From: Arthrobacter sp. StoSoilA2
Lineage (GTDB): Bacteria; Actinomycetota; Actinomycetes; Actinomycetales; Micrococcaceae
NCBI RefSeq assembly: GCF_019977195.1
Contig: NZ_AP024643.1
Span: 372,001-436,000 of the forward strand
DNA: 64,000 nt
Direction of reading: 5' to 3'
The position numbers and the translations under genes were made by a program. This document shows positions 52,678 to 61,488 of this stretch, piece by piece (position 1 is the first letter of the stretch; every line of letters begins with the position of its first letter). A model generated the notes under the pieces. That model searched no databases. It saw only the letters and a program-made list of their open reading frames with translations, and was not told the DNA's origin.

Positions 52678-55170
52678 TTAGCCGCGGAGCCTGCTCATGG
52701 TGGGGTCGTACAGCGGGTCCTGGGTGACTGTCGCCTGGATACGGCGTCCGAAGTATTCGATCTCTACGGAATCACCAATCGAAACAGCGGCAGGAAGGTA
52801 CGCGTACGCAATTGGCTTCTTCACCGAGTAGCCGTAGGCGGCGCTGGTGACGTAGCCGACCGCTTGGTCCTTGTAGAACACAGGCTCCTTGCCCAGCACC
52901 AGGCTGCGGCCGTCGTCGACCGTCAAGCAGCGCAAGCGCCGTGCCGAGCTTTCCTCAGTGCGTCCCTCAAGGGCGGCCTTGCCGACGAAGTTCTCCTTGG
53001 CCATCTTTACGGCGAAGCCGAGGCCTGCTTCGAAGGGGTCGTGCTCCGTGGTCATGTCGCTGCCCCACGAGCGGTAGCCCTTTTCGAGGCGCAGTGCGCT
53101 AAAGGCGGCGCGTCCTGCGGCAATGACGCCGAACGGCTGGCCGGCCTTCCAGAGCGCATCCCACAGGCGCTGGCCGTTGTCCGCGCTGGTGTAAAGCTCC
53201 CAGCCCAGTTCACCAACGTAGGAAAGCCGCATGGCGGTAACGGTGACGCCGCCGATGGTGACCTGCTTGGAGCGGAAGTACTTCAGGCCGTCATTAGTGA
53301 AGTCGTCGCTGCTGGCGTTGCTCATGAGGTCGCGGGCCAGCGGACCCCACAGGCCGATGCAGCAAGTGCCACCGGTGGTGTCCCGAACCTGGACCCAATC
53401 GCCGGCGCTGCCGTTTTCAGTCTGGTGACGGGCCGCGCGCTCAAAGTAAGCGGTGTCAATGTTGCCATTGGCACCCAACTGGAACGTGTCCTCACTCAGG
53501 CGGGCCACGGTGATATCGCTTCGGATTCCACCGGCCTCATCCAGGAGCAGCGTGTAGGTGACCGCGCCGGGCTTCTTGGCCAGATCACCCGTGGTCAGTT
53601 CCTGCAGCAACTTCAGGGCACCGGGACCGGATACCTCAAGGCGCTTGAGGGGAGTCATGTCATACATGGCAACTGCGGTACGGGTCTTCCACGCCTCGGC
53701 GGCAGCAATCGGCGAGCTGAACATTCCGGACCAGGCGTCGCGGGCAGGCGGCTGCCACTCGTCAGGCATTTCCTTCAAAAGTTCAGCGTTGGCCTCGAAC
53801 CAGTACGGGCGCTCCCATCCGCCACCCTCAAGGAAGTAGCCACCCAACTGCTTGTGCCGGGCATGGAAGGGGCTGACGCGAAGGTTGCGGGGGGAGAGCT
53901 TGGGCTGGAGCGGGTGCAGGACATCGTAGATTTCCACGAAGTTCTGCTGCGAAGTTTCGCTGACGTATTCAGGCGTCAGCTGGACTTCTTCGAAGCGGTG
54001 GATGTCGCAGTCTCCAAGGTCGATCTGCGACTTGCCGTCAACCAGTACCTCGGCAACGGCGCGGGCGATGCCGGCAGAGTGGGTGACCCACACGGCCTCG
54101 GCAACGAAGAAGCCGTCAACTTCCTTGGATTCGCCCACCAGGGAGCCGCCGTCCGGGGTGAAGGAGAAGATGCCGTTGAAGCCATCCTCGATCTCACTTT
54201 CGCGCAGTGCCGGCAGGATCTGCTTGGTTGCTTCCCACGCGGGGAGGAAGTCCTCAAGGGTGAAGTCAAGGCGCGAAGGCATGTTGTGTTCGCTGATGCT
54301 GCTGGGCTCGTAGCTGCCCAGCTCGTCAAGATCCACAGGCATGGGGCGGTGTGCGTAGGAGCCGATTCCGTAGCGCTCGCCGTGCTCGCGGTAATAGAGA
54401 TCCTGGTCCTGGTGGCGGAGGATGGGCAGCTGGGCGCCGTTGGGTAGTTCGTTCTTGCCCTTCTGGGCGGGAACCGGCGTCGTTTTTACATATTGGTGGG
54501 CCAGCGGGAGGAGCGGTACGGACATACCGATCATCTCGCCGATTTTCGCACCCCAGAAGCCGGCGCAGGAAACCACAATGTCGGCGGGGATGACGCCATC
54601 GGCGGTCTGGACGCCCGTGACGCGTCGGCCGGACTGCTCAATTCCCGTGACTTCGGTGTTGCCGAGGTACTTGACTCCGGCAGCTTCGGTCCGCTTGATC
54701 AGCAGCTGGACCGCGCGGGCGGCCAAGGCCAGGCCATCGGTGGGAACGTGAAGGCCACCAAGGATGTCTTCCTCGTTGATCAGGGGGTAGAGCTCCTTGC
54801 ATTCCTCGCGGGAGAGGATCTTGCCGTCGATGCCCCACGACTGTGCGTAACCGAGCTTGCGCTTCAGGTCAGCCAGGCGGGTCTCTGTAGTCGCGACTTC
54901 CAGGCCTCCCACCTGGTTGAAGCAGCTCTGGCCATCTTCGGTGAGTGAGAGCAGCTTTTCCACCGTGTACTTGGCGAACAGTGCCATGGACTTGGAAGGG
55001 TTCGTCTGGAAGACCAGGCCCGGTGCGTGGGACGTGGACCCTCCGGGCATGTTCAGCGGCCCCTGGTCCAGGACGGTGATGTTGTTCCAACCGCGGCTGA
55101 CCAGTTCGTCGGCGAGGTTGGTGCCGACAATCCCAGCGCCGATGATGACAATGCGAGGCGTCGATGTCAT
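52678..55170 (-). CDS. dmgO: Dimethylglycine oxidase (H4F-linked)
   Basis: 830 residues, the size of Arthrobacter globiformis DMGO. N-terminal FAD domain (1-420): VIIGAGIVGTNLADELVSRG, and MPGGSTSHAPGL whose His48 corresponds to the flavin-linked His of the family. C-terminal GcvT-like folate domain (430-830): SAWSGMFSSPIAAAEAW-type start, GPGALKLLQELTTGDL, and SYVGELGWELYTSAD. Oxidises N,N-dimethylglycine with O2 to sarcosine, passing the methyl carbon to tetrahydrofolate as 5,10-methylene-H4F. It follows purU by 50 bp. Confidence 0.95.
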   Translation of the reverse strand: MTSTPRIVIIGAGIVGTNLADELVSRGWNNITVLDQGPLNMPGGSTSHAPGLVFQTNPSKSMALFAKYTVEKLLSLTEDGQSCFNQVGGLEVATTETRLADLKRKLGYAQSWGIDGKILSREECKELYPLINEEDILGGLHVPTDGLALAARAVQLLIKRTEAAGVKYLGNTEVTGIEQSGRRVTGVQTADGVIPADIVVSCAGFWGAKIGEMIGMSVPLLPLAHQYVKTTPVPAQKGKNELPNGAQLPILRHQDQDLYYREHGERYGIGSYAHRPMPVDLDELGSYEPSSISEHNMPSRLDFTLEDFLPAWEATKQILPALRESEIEDGFNGIFSFTPDGGSLVGESKEVDGFFVAEAVWVTHSAGIARAVAEVLVDGKSQIDLGDCDIHRFEEVQLTPEYVSETSQQNFVEIYDVLHPLQPKLSPRNLRVSPFHARHKQLGGYFLEGGGWERPYWFEANAELLKEMPDEWQPPARDAWSGMFSSPIAAAEAWKTRTAVAMYDMTPLKRLEVSGPGALKLLQELTTGDLAKKPGAVTYTLLLDEAGGIRSDITVARLSEDTFQLGANGNIDTAYFERAARHQTENGSAGDWVQVRDTTGGTCCIGLWGPLARDLMSNASSDDFTNDGLKYFRSKQVTIGGVTVTAMRLSYVGELGWELYTSADNGQRLWDALWKAGQPFGVIAAGRAAFSALRLEKGYRSWGSDMTTEHDPFEAGLGFAVKMAKENFVGKAALEGRTEESSARRLRCLTVDDGRSLVLGKEPVFYKDQAVGYVTSAAYGYSVKKPIAYAYLPAAVSIGDSVEIEYFGRRIQATVTQDPLYDPTMSRLRG

Positions 55171-55220
55171 GAAAGTTTCTCCTGCTGAAGTTCGTGTGTG
55201 TGGACGGTGGGGAGGGAGTC

Positions 55221-56135
55221 TTACCGGAAGACGACTGTGCTGGTCTGGTCCAGCAGCACGCGGTGTTCGCAGTGCCAGCGGACAGCCCTGGACAGTGCCA
55301 GTGCTTCAGCATCCTGGCCCACCGTTGAGAGCGCGTTGGGGCCGTAGCTGTGGTCCACGCGGATGACTTCCTGCTCGATGATCGGGCCCTCGTCGAGGTC
55401 TGCCGTGACATAGTGCGCGGTTGCTCCAACAAGCTTCACGCCACGATCATAGGCCTGGTGGTAGGGGCGGGCGCCCTTGAATCCAGGCAGGAACGAGTGG
55501 TGGATATTGATGGCCCGGCCCTCGAGGGAGCGGCACAGGTTATCGGAGAGTACCTGCATGTAGCGGGCAAGCACCACCAGGTCAGCCTTGTACTCATCCA
55601 CGAGTTCCAGGAGCTTCTGCTCCGCCTCGGCCTTGGTGTCCGGCGTAACCGGGATGTGGATGAAGGGCAGTCCGGCTGCCTCGGCCATGGCGCGGTGGGT
55701 CTCGTGGTTGGAAACAACAGCTACGAGGTCTCCGCCCAGGCTGCCGCCGCGCCAGCGGAAGATGAGATCGTTAAGACAGTGTCCAAACTTGGACACCATG
55801 ACCAGCACGCGCTTCTTGGTCTGGTCATGGAAGCTGAATTTCATGTCGAAGCGGTCAGCGATTGCACTGAACTCTTCCTCAAGCCGGTCCGCCGAGTATT
55901 CGGGGGAGCCGGAAAAGGCGGTGCGAAGGTGCAGCGTCTGGCGGATGCCGTCGTCGAACTGCTGGTGTTCGTCAATGTTGAAGCCGCGCTCAAACAGGAA
56001 GGTTGTGACCGCCTGCACGATTCCGGCGCGTTCGACGCACGACAATGTGAGTACGAACTTCTGAGCCTGCTCGTCATTGAGCGCTGCTGGCTGGGGCAGG
56101 ATGCTTGTTGGTGAGTCTGTCGCCACGAGGGTCAT
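55221..56135 (-). CDS. purU: Formyltetrahydrofolate deformylase
   Basis: 304 residues. N-terminal ACT domain (about 25-105, FVLTLSCVERAGIVQAVTTF) and a formyltransferase-fold domain with the catalytic region INIHHSFLPGFKGARPYHQA and VGATAHYVTADLDEGPIIEQ. Hydrolyses 10-formyl-H4F to formate and H4F. As first gene of the array it closes the route from methyl groups to formate and regenerates H4F for dmgO. Confidence 0.94.
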   Translation of the reverse strand: MTLVATDSPTSILPQPAALNDEQAQKFVLTLSCVERAGIVQAVTTFLFERGFNIDEHQQFDDGIRQTLHLRTAFSGSPEYSADRLEEEFSAIADRFDMKFSFHDQTKKRVLVMVSKFGHCLNDLIFRWRGGSLGGDLVAVVSNHETHRAMAEAAGLPFIHIPVTPDTKAEAEQKLLELVDEYKADLVVLARYMQVLSDNLCRSLEGRAINIHHSFLPGFKGARPYHQAYDRGVKLVGATAHYVTADLDEGPIIEQEVIRVDHSYGPNALSTVGQDAEALALSRAVRWHCEHRVLLDQTSTVVFR

Positions 56136-56148
56136 GTCTCCTCCTTTA

Positions 56149-56181
56149 GATATATTCTTGAGTCCCGTACTGATATATTAG
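56149..56181. promoter_or_regulatory. GATATATT repeats, candidate GntR operator 2
   Basis: GATATATT occurs at 56149-56156 and 56172-56179, 23 bases apart, in the divergent purU/gntR promoter. The second lies in CTGATATATTAG (56170-56181), a near-perfect 12-bp palindrome. The complementary sequence recurs at the pdxS promoter. Confidence 0.65.
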
Positions 56182-56255
56182 GATTGGGAATCAGCGTATA
56201 CTGGTCTCAAGGACAGGTCAATAGGTTTTCGGGAACTGCGGAAAGGGCTGGCACT

Positions 56256-56936
56256 GTGGCATTTGGAACTCTGGCAATCTCGGACGATACCAGCAGGAAA
56301 TCCTTGGCCGACGTCGCGTATGAGCGTTTGCGCGACCGGCTCCTGATGCTGGACATCAAGCCCGGGGATCTCCTCAATGATGACCAGTTGGCGAAGGACC
56401 TCGGGATTGGGCGCACCCCCGTGCGCGAAGCCTTGAAGCGGTTGGAACTGGACCGCCTGGTGGTCACTTATCCGCGCCGGGGCACCTTTGCCACCCGCGT
56501 GGACGTGACTGACCTGGCCTTTATCTCAGAGATCCGCACCCAACTGGAACCACTGGCCGCGGCACGCGCGGCGCGCGTGGCTTCTGCGGCTACGAGGCAG
56601 CATCTGCGGGACGTCATGAAGGCCGTGGAGGACTTCGATGTTGCCGGCGCCTCCGTAGTGGAGACCCTGCGCCTGGATGCCAGCGTCCACCAAGGCATCT
56701 ACGCGGCCGCGGCGAATCCACATCTCGAGGATGTCCTGATCCGCTATGACAACCTGGCCACCCGAATTTGGTGCATGGTCCTGGATCGGCTACCGGACCT
56801 TGAGCATCACGTCCGCGAACACCTGGACCTCTTGCGCGCGGTCATCGATGGTGATGAGGAGAAGGCCGCAGAGCTTGCAAAGGCGCACGTCACGGGCTTT
56901 GAGCACGCCGTCCGCACGGCACTTTTCGCAGCATAG
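56256..56936 (+). CDS. GntR-family regulator (FCD type)
   Basis: 226 residues from GTG 56256, with AAAGGG upstream; the open frame before it covers the operator and is rejected. N-terminal winged HTH (SLADVAYERLRDRLLMLDIK, GIGRTPVREALKRLELDRLV) and a C-terminal all-helical FCD ligand domain with Asp/His positions that may bind metal. Divergent from purU. Most likely controls the one-carbon array through GATATAT sites; the effector could be sarcosine, DMG or glycine. Confidence 0.88.
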   Translation: MAFGTLAISDDTSRKSLADVAYERLRDRLLMLDIKPGDLLNDDQLAKDLGIGRTPVREALKRLELDRLVVTYPRRGTFATRVDVTDLAFISEIRTQLEPLAAARAARVASAATRQHLRDVMKAVEDFDVAGASVVETLRLDASVHQGIYAAAANPHLEDVLIRYDNLATRIWCMVLDRLPDLEHHVREHLDLLRAVIDGDEEKAAELAKAHVTGFEHAVRTALFAA

Positions 56937-56998
56937 GAATTTGCCTGGCGCGATCCGGGATTGACTCCCGGCTTCGGCGATTGCATACTGAACTCTAA

Positions 56999-57010
56999 CT
57001 AATATATCAC
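56999..57010. promoter_or_regulatory. GATATAT motif, candidate GntR operator 3
   Basis: CTAATATATCAC matches the reverse complement of the 56170-56181 site at 11 of 12 positions. It lies about 92 bp upstream of the pdxS start. Confidence 0.6.
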
Positions 57011-57101
57011 CCGGATATCAGGTGTTCTCCTGGCTCTTGGCCGGGCGTGCAGTTCCGGGAGCTTGTGATGAATCGCAGGCTTCAGTCCCTTGGAGTATCA
57101 C

Positions 57102-58016
57102 GTGACCTTTACACCACGCCCGTTCGAACACATCACGCTCACTGGCTCGGGCCGCGTCAAGCGGGGCATGGCGGAGATGCTCAAGGGCGGCGTCATCATG
57201 GACGTCGTTAACGTCGAGCAGGCCCGTATCGCCGAGGACGCCGGTGCCGTCGCCGTCATGGCGCTCGAGCGTGTCCCCGCCGATATCCGCGCCCAGGGTG
57301 GCGTGTCCCGCATGTCCGATCCCGACATGATCGATCAGATCATCGCCGCCGTGTCCATCCCGGTCATGGCCAAGGCCCGCATCGGCCACTTCGTCGAAGC
57401 CCAGGTCCTGCAGTCCCTTGGCGTGGACTACATCGACGAGTCCGAGGTCCTGACCCCGGCCGACTACATCAACCACATCGACAAGTGGAACTTCACCGTT
57501 CCCTTCGTCTGTGGCGCCACCAACCTCGGTGAGGCCCTGCGCCGCATCAACGAGGGCGCGGCGATGATCCGTTCCAAGGGCGAAGCCGGCACCGGCGATG
57601 TTTCCAACGCCACAGGCCACATGCGCAAGATCCGTTCCGAGATCGCCAAGCTCGCAGCCCTCCCCGAGGACGAGCTCTATGTCGCGGCCAAGGAACTGCA
57701 GGCCCCGTACGAACTGGTCAAGGAAGTGGCCGCCACCGGCAAGCTTCCCGTTGTCCTGTTCACCGCCGGTGGCATCGCGACCCCGGCCGACGCTGCCATG
57801 ATGATGCAGCTCGGCGCCGACGGTGTGTTCGTTGGCTCCGGCATTTTCAAGTCCGGCAACCCTGCCGAGCGCGCTGCCGCCGTCGTGAAGGCCACCGCCT
57901 ACTATGACGATCCCGATGTGATTGCCAAAGTCTCCCGCGGCCTGGGCGAAGCCATGGTTGGCATCAACGTCGACGAAATCCCGCAGCCCCACCGCCTGGC
58001 AGAACGCGGCTGGTGA
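57102..58016 (+). CDS. pdxS: Pyridoxal 5'-phosphate synthase lyase subunit
   Basis: 304 residues from GTG 57102, six bases after TTGGAG. Highly conserved TIM-barrel: VKRGMAEMLKGGVIMDV, both catalytic Lys in IPVMAKARIGHF and IRSKGEAGTGD, and VGSGIFKSGNPAERA. It makes PLP from ribose/ribulose 5-phosphate, glyceraldehyde 3-phosphate and ammonia from PdxT. No pdxT adjoins it, so either PdxT is encoded elsewhere or free ammonia is used. PLP is needed for serine hydroxymethyltransferase in C1 use. Confidence 0.95.
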   Translation: MTFTPRPFEHITLTGSGRVKRGMAEMLKGGVIMDVVNVEQARIAEDAGAVAVMALERVPADIRAQGGVSRMSDPDMIDQIIAAVSIPVMAKARIGHFVEAQVLQSLGVDYIDESEVLTPADYINHIDKWNFTVPFVCGATNLGEALRRINEGAAMIRSKGEAGTGDVSNATGHMRKIRSEIAKLAALPEDELYVAAKELQAPYELVKEVAATGKLPVVLFTAGGIATPADAAMMMQLGADGVFVGSGIFKSGNPAERAAAVVKATAYYDDPDVIAKVSRGLGEAMVGINVDEIPQPHRLAERGW

Positions 58017-58022
58017 CGTGCG

Positions 58023-58247
58023 ATGTTGGGGGCGAAACCGGACAGGACAATTACCGGGCGCGGCCTGCGCAAGGACTGGGCACAGTTAACAGGCCATACT
58101 GTGGAGGTCTGGCTCTCGGACGACCTTGTCATGACAGGCGTGGTTGAGCAGGCGTCCGACGACGACTCCGTCCTTTGGATCGCAGCTGCCGGGGCATCTA
58201 CAAGGAGGCTGTTCGATAAGTCAACCGGTTATCAGGTGTGGGTGTGA
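58023..58247 (+). CDS. Small hypothetical protein
   Basis: 74 residues, six bases after pdxS. Basic N-terminus, then WAQLTGHTVEVWLSDDLVMTG and VLWIAAAGASTRRLFDKSTG, a small beta-barrel-like pattern. No family recognised. Weak ribosome site; translation may be coupled to pdxS. It lies between pdxS and the formaldehyde dehydrogenase gene. Confidence 0.6.
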   Translation: MLGAKPDRTITGRGLRKDWAQLTGHTVEVWLSDDLVMTGVVEQASDDDSVLWIAAAGASTRRLFDKSTGYQVWV

Positions 58248-58312
58248 TGATTGTCGTCCGTGCCTGATCCAAACTACTGCCAGTTCTCCGCGACCCGAGA
58301 AAGGAACCGATC

Positions 58313-59416
58313 GTGGTTCACAAAGTAAAAGCTGTCATCGCCAAGGAAAAGAACGCTCCCGTCACGTTGGAGACCATCCTGGTGCCGGATCCAGGGCCGG
58401 GTGAGGCGTTGGTGGATATCCTCACCTGCGGTGTGTGCCACACCGATCTGCACTACCAGCAGGGTGGCATCTCGGACGATTTCCCGTTCCTTCTGGGCCA
58501 CGAGGCCACAGGCGTGGTCAGCGCGGTCGGCCCGGATGTCATGGATGTTGCCCCCGGAGACAGGGTCATCCTGAACTGGCGTGCGGTGTGCGGTCAATGT
58601 CGTGCCTGCGCCAAGGGCCAGCCGCAGTACTGCTTCAACACCCACAACGCTACGCAGAAGATGACGCTGGAGGACGGCACTGAGCTTTCGCCCGCACTGG
58701 GAATCGGCGCCTTCGCCGAGAAGACCCTCGTGGCTGCGGGTCAATGCACCAAGGTAGATGATTCGGTGGATCCCGCCGCAGTGGGTCTGCTGGGATGCGG
58801 CGTGATGGCCGGCATCGGTGCGGCCATCAATACCGGTGAGGTCAAGCGTGGTGAGTCCGTGGCCGTCATCGGGTGCGGCGGCGTGGGCATTGCCGCGATC
58901 GCCGGCGCCAAGTTGGCCGGTGCCACCACCATCATTGCCGTGGATATCGATGCCAACAAGGTGGACATGGCCAAGTCCCTGGGAGCCACCCACGGAGTGA
59001 ACTCCAGCATCGAAGATCCGGTAGAAGCTATCCGGGCCCTGACGGGAGGCAACGGCGCAGACCTGGTGATTGACGCCGTCGGACGTCCCGAGACGTACAA
59101 GCAGGCTTTCTATGCCCGCGACCTCGCAGGCCGCGTTGTCCTGGTTGGCGTTCCTTCGCCCACCGCCACACTGGAGTTGCCGCTGCTGGATGTCTTCGGC
59201 CGCGGCGGTTCCTTGAAGTCCTCCTGGTACGGCGACTGCCTGCCTTCGCGCGACTTCCCGATGCTGGTGGAGCACTACAAGCAAGGCAACCTGAACCTGG
59301 ACGCCTTCGTGACCGAACGCATCACGATCGACCAGGTGGAGGAAGCCTTCGCCCGGATGCAGGAGGGCAAAGTCCTTCGCTCCGTAGTGGAAATCGAACC
59401 GGCGGTGGCGCTCTGA
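58313..59416 (+). CDS. S-(hydroxymethyl)mycothiol dehydrogenase
   Basis: 367 residues, GTG start after GAAAGGAACC. Zn-dependent MDR enzyme of the MscR/AdhE2 class: ligands in CGVCHTDLHY and LGHEATGVV, structural CGQCRACAKGQPQYC, NAD site VIGCGGVGIAAIAGAKLAGA. Oxidises the formaldehyde-mycothiol adduct to S-formylmycothiol. It overlaps the metallo-hydrolase gene by 1 bp (TGATG), the arrangement seen in mycobacteria. Confidence 0.9.
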   Translation: MVHKVKAVIAKEKNAPVTLETILVPDPGPGEALVDILTCGVCHTDLHYQQGGISDDFPFLLGHEATGVVSAVGPDVMDVAPGDRVILNWRAVCGQCRACAKGQPQYCFNTHNATQKMTLEDGTELSPALGIGAFAEKTLVAAGQCTKVDDSVDPAAVGLLGCGVMAGIGAAINTGEVKRGESVAVIGCGGVGIAAIAGAKLAGATTIIAVDIDANKVDMAKSLGATHGVNSSIEDPVEAIRALTGGNGADLVIDAVGRPETYKQAFYARDLAGRVVLVGVPSPTATLELPLLDVFGRGGSLKSSWYGDCLPSRDFPMLVEHYKQGNLNLDAFVTERITIDQVEEAFARMQEGKVLRSVVEIEPAVAL

Positions 59417-60039
59417 TGGCCGTCACCGTAGAGAACCGGGTCACCTCCGGAACGTTTTCGCTCGACGGCGGCACCTGGGACGTGGACAACAACGTCTGGA
59501 TTGTTGGGGATGAGCAGGAATGCGTCATCATCGATGCCCCGCACGATGCCCAGGCCATCATCGAGCAGGTGCAGGGCCGAAAAGTCCTGGCCATCCTGCT
59601 GACCCACGCCCACAACGACCATATTGGGGCCGTTCGGGAGGTTGCTGACGCCGTTCAAGCGCCCATCTACCTGCATCCCGAGGACCTGGTGTTGTGGGAG
59701 CAGGTCTATCCGGACACCACGCCGGACAAGTACCTCAGCGACGGCGACGTTTTCACGGTCGCTGGAGCTGAATTGCGGGCCATCCACACGCCCGGCCACT
59801 CGCCCGGGTCCACGTGCTTCCTGCTGGAGGAACAGGACACGGTCTTCACCGGAGACACCCTGTTTAACGGTGGTCCGGGAGCAACCGGGCGGTCCTACAG
59901 CGATTACCCCACCATCCTGGCATCCATCCGGGAACGCCTCCTGACCCTGCCCGCCCACACGGTGGTGCGTACCGGGCACGGGGACAACACCACCATCGGA
60001 GCCGAGCGCGGGACGCTGGCCCTCCTAAAGCAGGACTAA
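59416..60039 (+). CDS. MBL-fold hydrolase (possible S-formylmycothiol hydrolase)
   Basis: 207 residues. Metallo-beta-lactamase motif LTHAHNDHIG (HxHxDH), HTPGHSPGSTCFLL, FTGDTLFNGGPGATGRS and the C-terminal TGHGDNTTIG complete a two-metal glyoxalase II-type site. Coupled to the mycothiol dehydrogenase, it probably releases formate from S-formylmycothiol. This role is inferred from context. Confidence 0.88.
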   Translation: MAVTVENRVTSGTFSLDGGTWDVDNNVWIVGDEQECVIIDAPHDAQAIIEQVQGRKVLAILLTHAHNDHIGAVREVADAVQAPIYLHPEDLVLWEQVYPDTTPDKYLSDGDVFTVAGAELRAIHTPGHSPGSTCFLLEEQDTVFTGDTLFNGGPGATGRSYSDYPTILASIRERLLTLPAHTVVRTGHGDNTTIGAERGTLALLKQD

Positions 60040-60047
60040 GCGGCCGA

Positions 60048-61340
60048 CTACCGGAGTCCCGCACTGTGCGCCAAGGCGATGGCCTCAGTGCGGGACCGGA
60101 CGTCGAGCTTCCGGAAGAGATTCCGGATATGAAATTTCACAGTATTTTCGCTGACATTGAGTTCAGCGGCGATTGCCCGGTTACGTTGGCCGGCCGCCAG
60201 TAATTGCAGGACTTCCAGCTCCCTCGCCGCAAGGCCCCAAGCCGCGACATCCCCTGCCGGAGCTGATGGTGCATCCAACGGCAACACAACCGAGATGTCG
60301 GCTCCCCAGCCCTGCATGACGTCCAGGCTCATCCTGCCGTTAACGGCTTGCACGCGTTGGCGCAGGCGTTCGATATTGGGAGCCTCGGGGGATAGGTCGC
60401 CCCTGCCATCGTCACGGACGTTGATGAGCAGGTTCTCGCCGTCGCAGTCCCACTGAGCCCGGACACGATGCACGTCAGGTTGCTCGGCGATGGCCAGGAC
60501 CAGGCCTCGAACCACGGCGCGGGCGGCGTGGGCTACTTCCCCTGGCAACGCCCTGCCGTTCGCAGGCGGTTCGATGAATTGGATATCGATGTTGCTGAAG
60601 TGCATCAGCGGCCGGAGGTCCTCGCGAAGCCTTTCGAACGCCGTGCTGACCGGCTCCTCCACAAGATCACTGGTGCGGTCGTTCAAGGTCCGCAGGCTGA
60701 TCAGGGCCTTGACGGTCATGTCTGTGACGGCTGTACGGGCCGCGTGGTCGTCCATGGAGTTGGACCTCAACGCCGCGAGCACGGTTTCCAATGTGGTGGA
60801 GTGCTGATCCACCAACTCGGCAGTTACGCGGATCCGCTCCGCTGATGCGGCGCGGGATTCCAGAAGGTACGACGGCGGCGCGTCAGAGACTTTCTCCTGG
60901 ATACGGGCCGCAGTGAGCCGCCAGAGGTAGGAGAGGACACGCCCGGCATCTTCTGCCTGGCCTTCCAGAGGATCGGTGAGGACCAGGAGGGCGTTGCTGG
61001 GCGCATAGCCCAAGGCCAATACCTCCCGCTCTTTCCCGGCGACAACAGCCTTGCCCCGCCAGGGGCCACCGCCTGGAATCACGGCCCTTACACGGTCCAG
61101 TTCCGGGATGGAAACCCTGCTGACAATGCTTTCCTCGCCCGCCTTCTTTTGCGGCCGGCCCGTGCAGTCCTCGGTAAAGATCACCAGGGCGCTGCATTTG
61201 ATGAAGGGTGCAAGGGCGCCACGCAGGCTCTCTGCAATACGCATCAGGGGTGCTTGCGTGATATCTGCGATGGCGTCCAGAAGTTGCCACGGAAGGGCCC
61301 CGCCATCCGGGCGGCGTTTGGTCTCTGCCAGCTGGGTCAT
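60048..61340 (-). CDS. Kinase-like/LuxR HTH fusion regulator without receiver
   Basis: 430 residues. N-terminal GAF-like region (20-150, LVIFTEDCTGRP), a helical segment (165-235) like a dimerisation domain, an HATPase-like region (about 265-350) with the box LLINVRDDGRGDLSPEAP but no clear N-box Asn, and a LuxR HTH (365-430: LAARELEVLQLLAAGQRNRA, SENTVKFHIRNLF). A sensor-kinase body thus ends directly in a DNA-binding domain. It is convergent with the MBL gene and divergent from hxlB, so it may control formaldehyde fixation. ACCCAAAAGGGT (61376-61387) lies between them. Confidence 0.78.
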   Translation of the reverse strand: MTQLAETKRRPDGGALPWQLLDAIADITQAPLMRIAESLRGALAPFIKCSALVIFTEDCTGRPQKKAGEESIVSRVSIPELDRVRAVIPGGGPWRGKAVVAGKEREVLALGYAPSNALLVLTDPLEGQAEDAGRVLSYLWRLTAARIQEKVSDAPPSYLLESRAASAERIRVTAELVDQHSTTLETVLAALRSNSMDDHAARTAVTDMTVKALISLRTLNDRTSDLVEEPVSTAFERLREDLRPLMHFSNIDIQFIEPPANGRALPGEVAHAARAVVRGLVLAIAEQPDVHRVRAQWDCDGENLLINVRDDGRGDLSPEAPNIERLRQRVQAVNGRMSLDVMQGWGADISVVLPLDAPSAPAGDVAAWGLAARELEVLQLLAAGQRNRAIAAELNVSENTVKFHIRNLFRKLDVRSRTEAIALAHSAGLR

Positions 61341-61488
61341 GGATGCAGCCTAAACGAAGAGGAGCCACGTTAACTACCCAAAAGGGTGGTATGAACTGCT
61401 CGTTTTCGGCGTTCCCCCTACCCGAACTGCCCGGAAGACTTGTCTATAGGCCCGAAAGGCTTGAGCACCTATCCACGAAGGAGTGAAT

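Noticed and set aside
52864..54447. 527-codon open frame on the plus strand
   Set aside because: Antisense to dmgO, whose domains are unmistakable; long antisense frames are common in GC-rich DNA, and no family motif is seen.
57018..57992. 324-codon open frame on the minus strand
   Set aside because: Antisense shadow of pdxS, low-complexity Gly/His/Asp composition.
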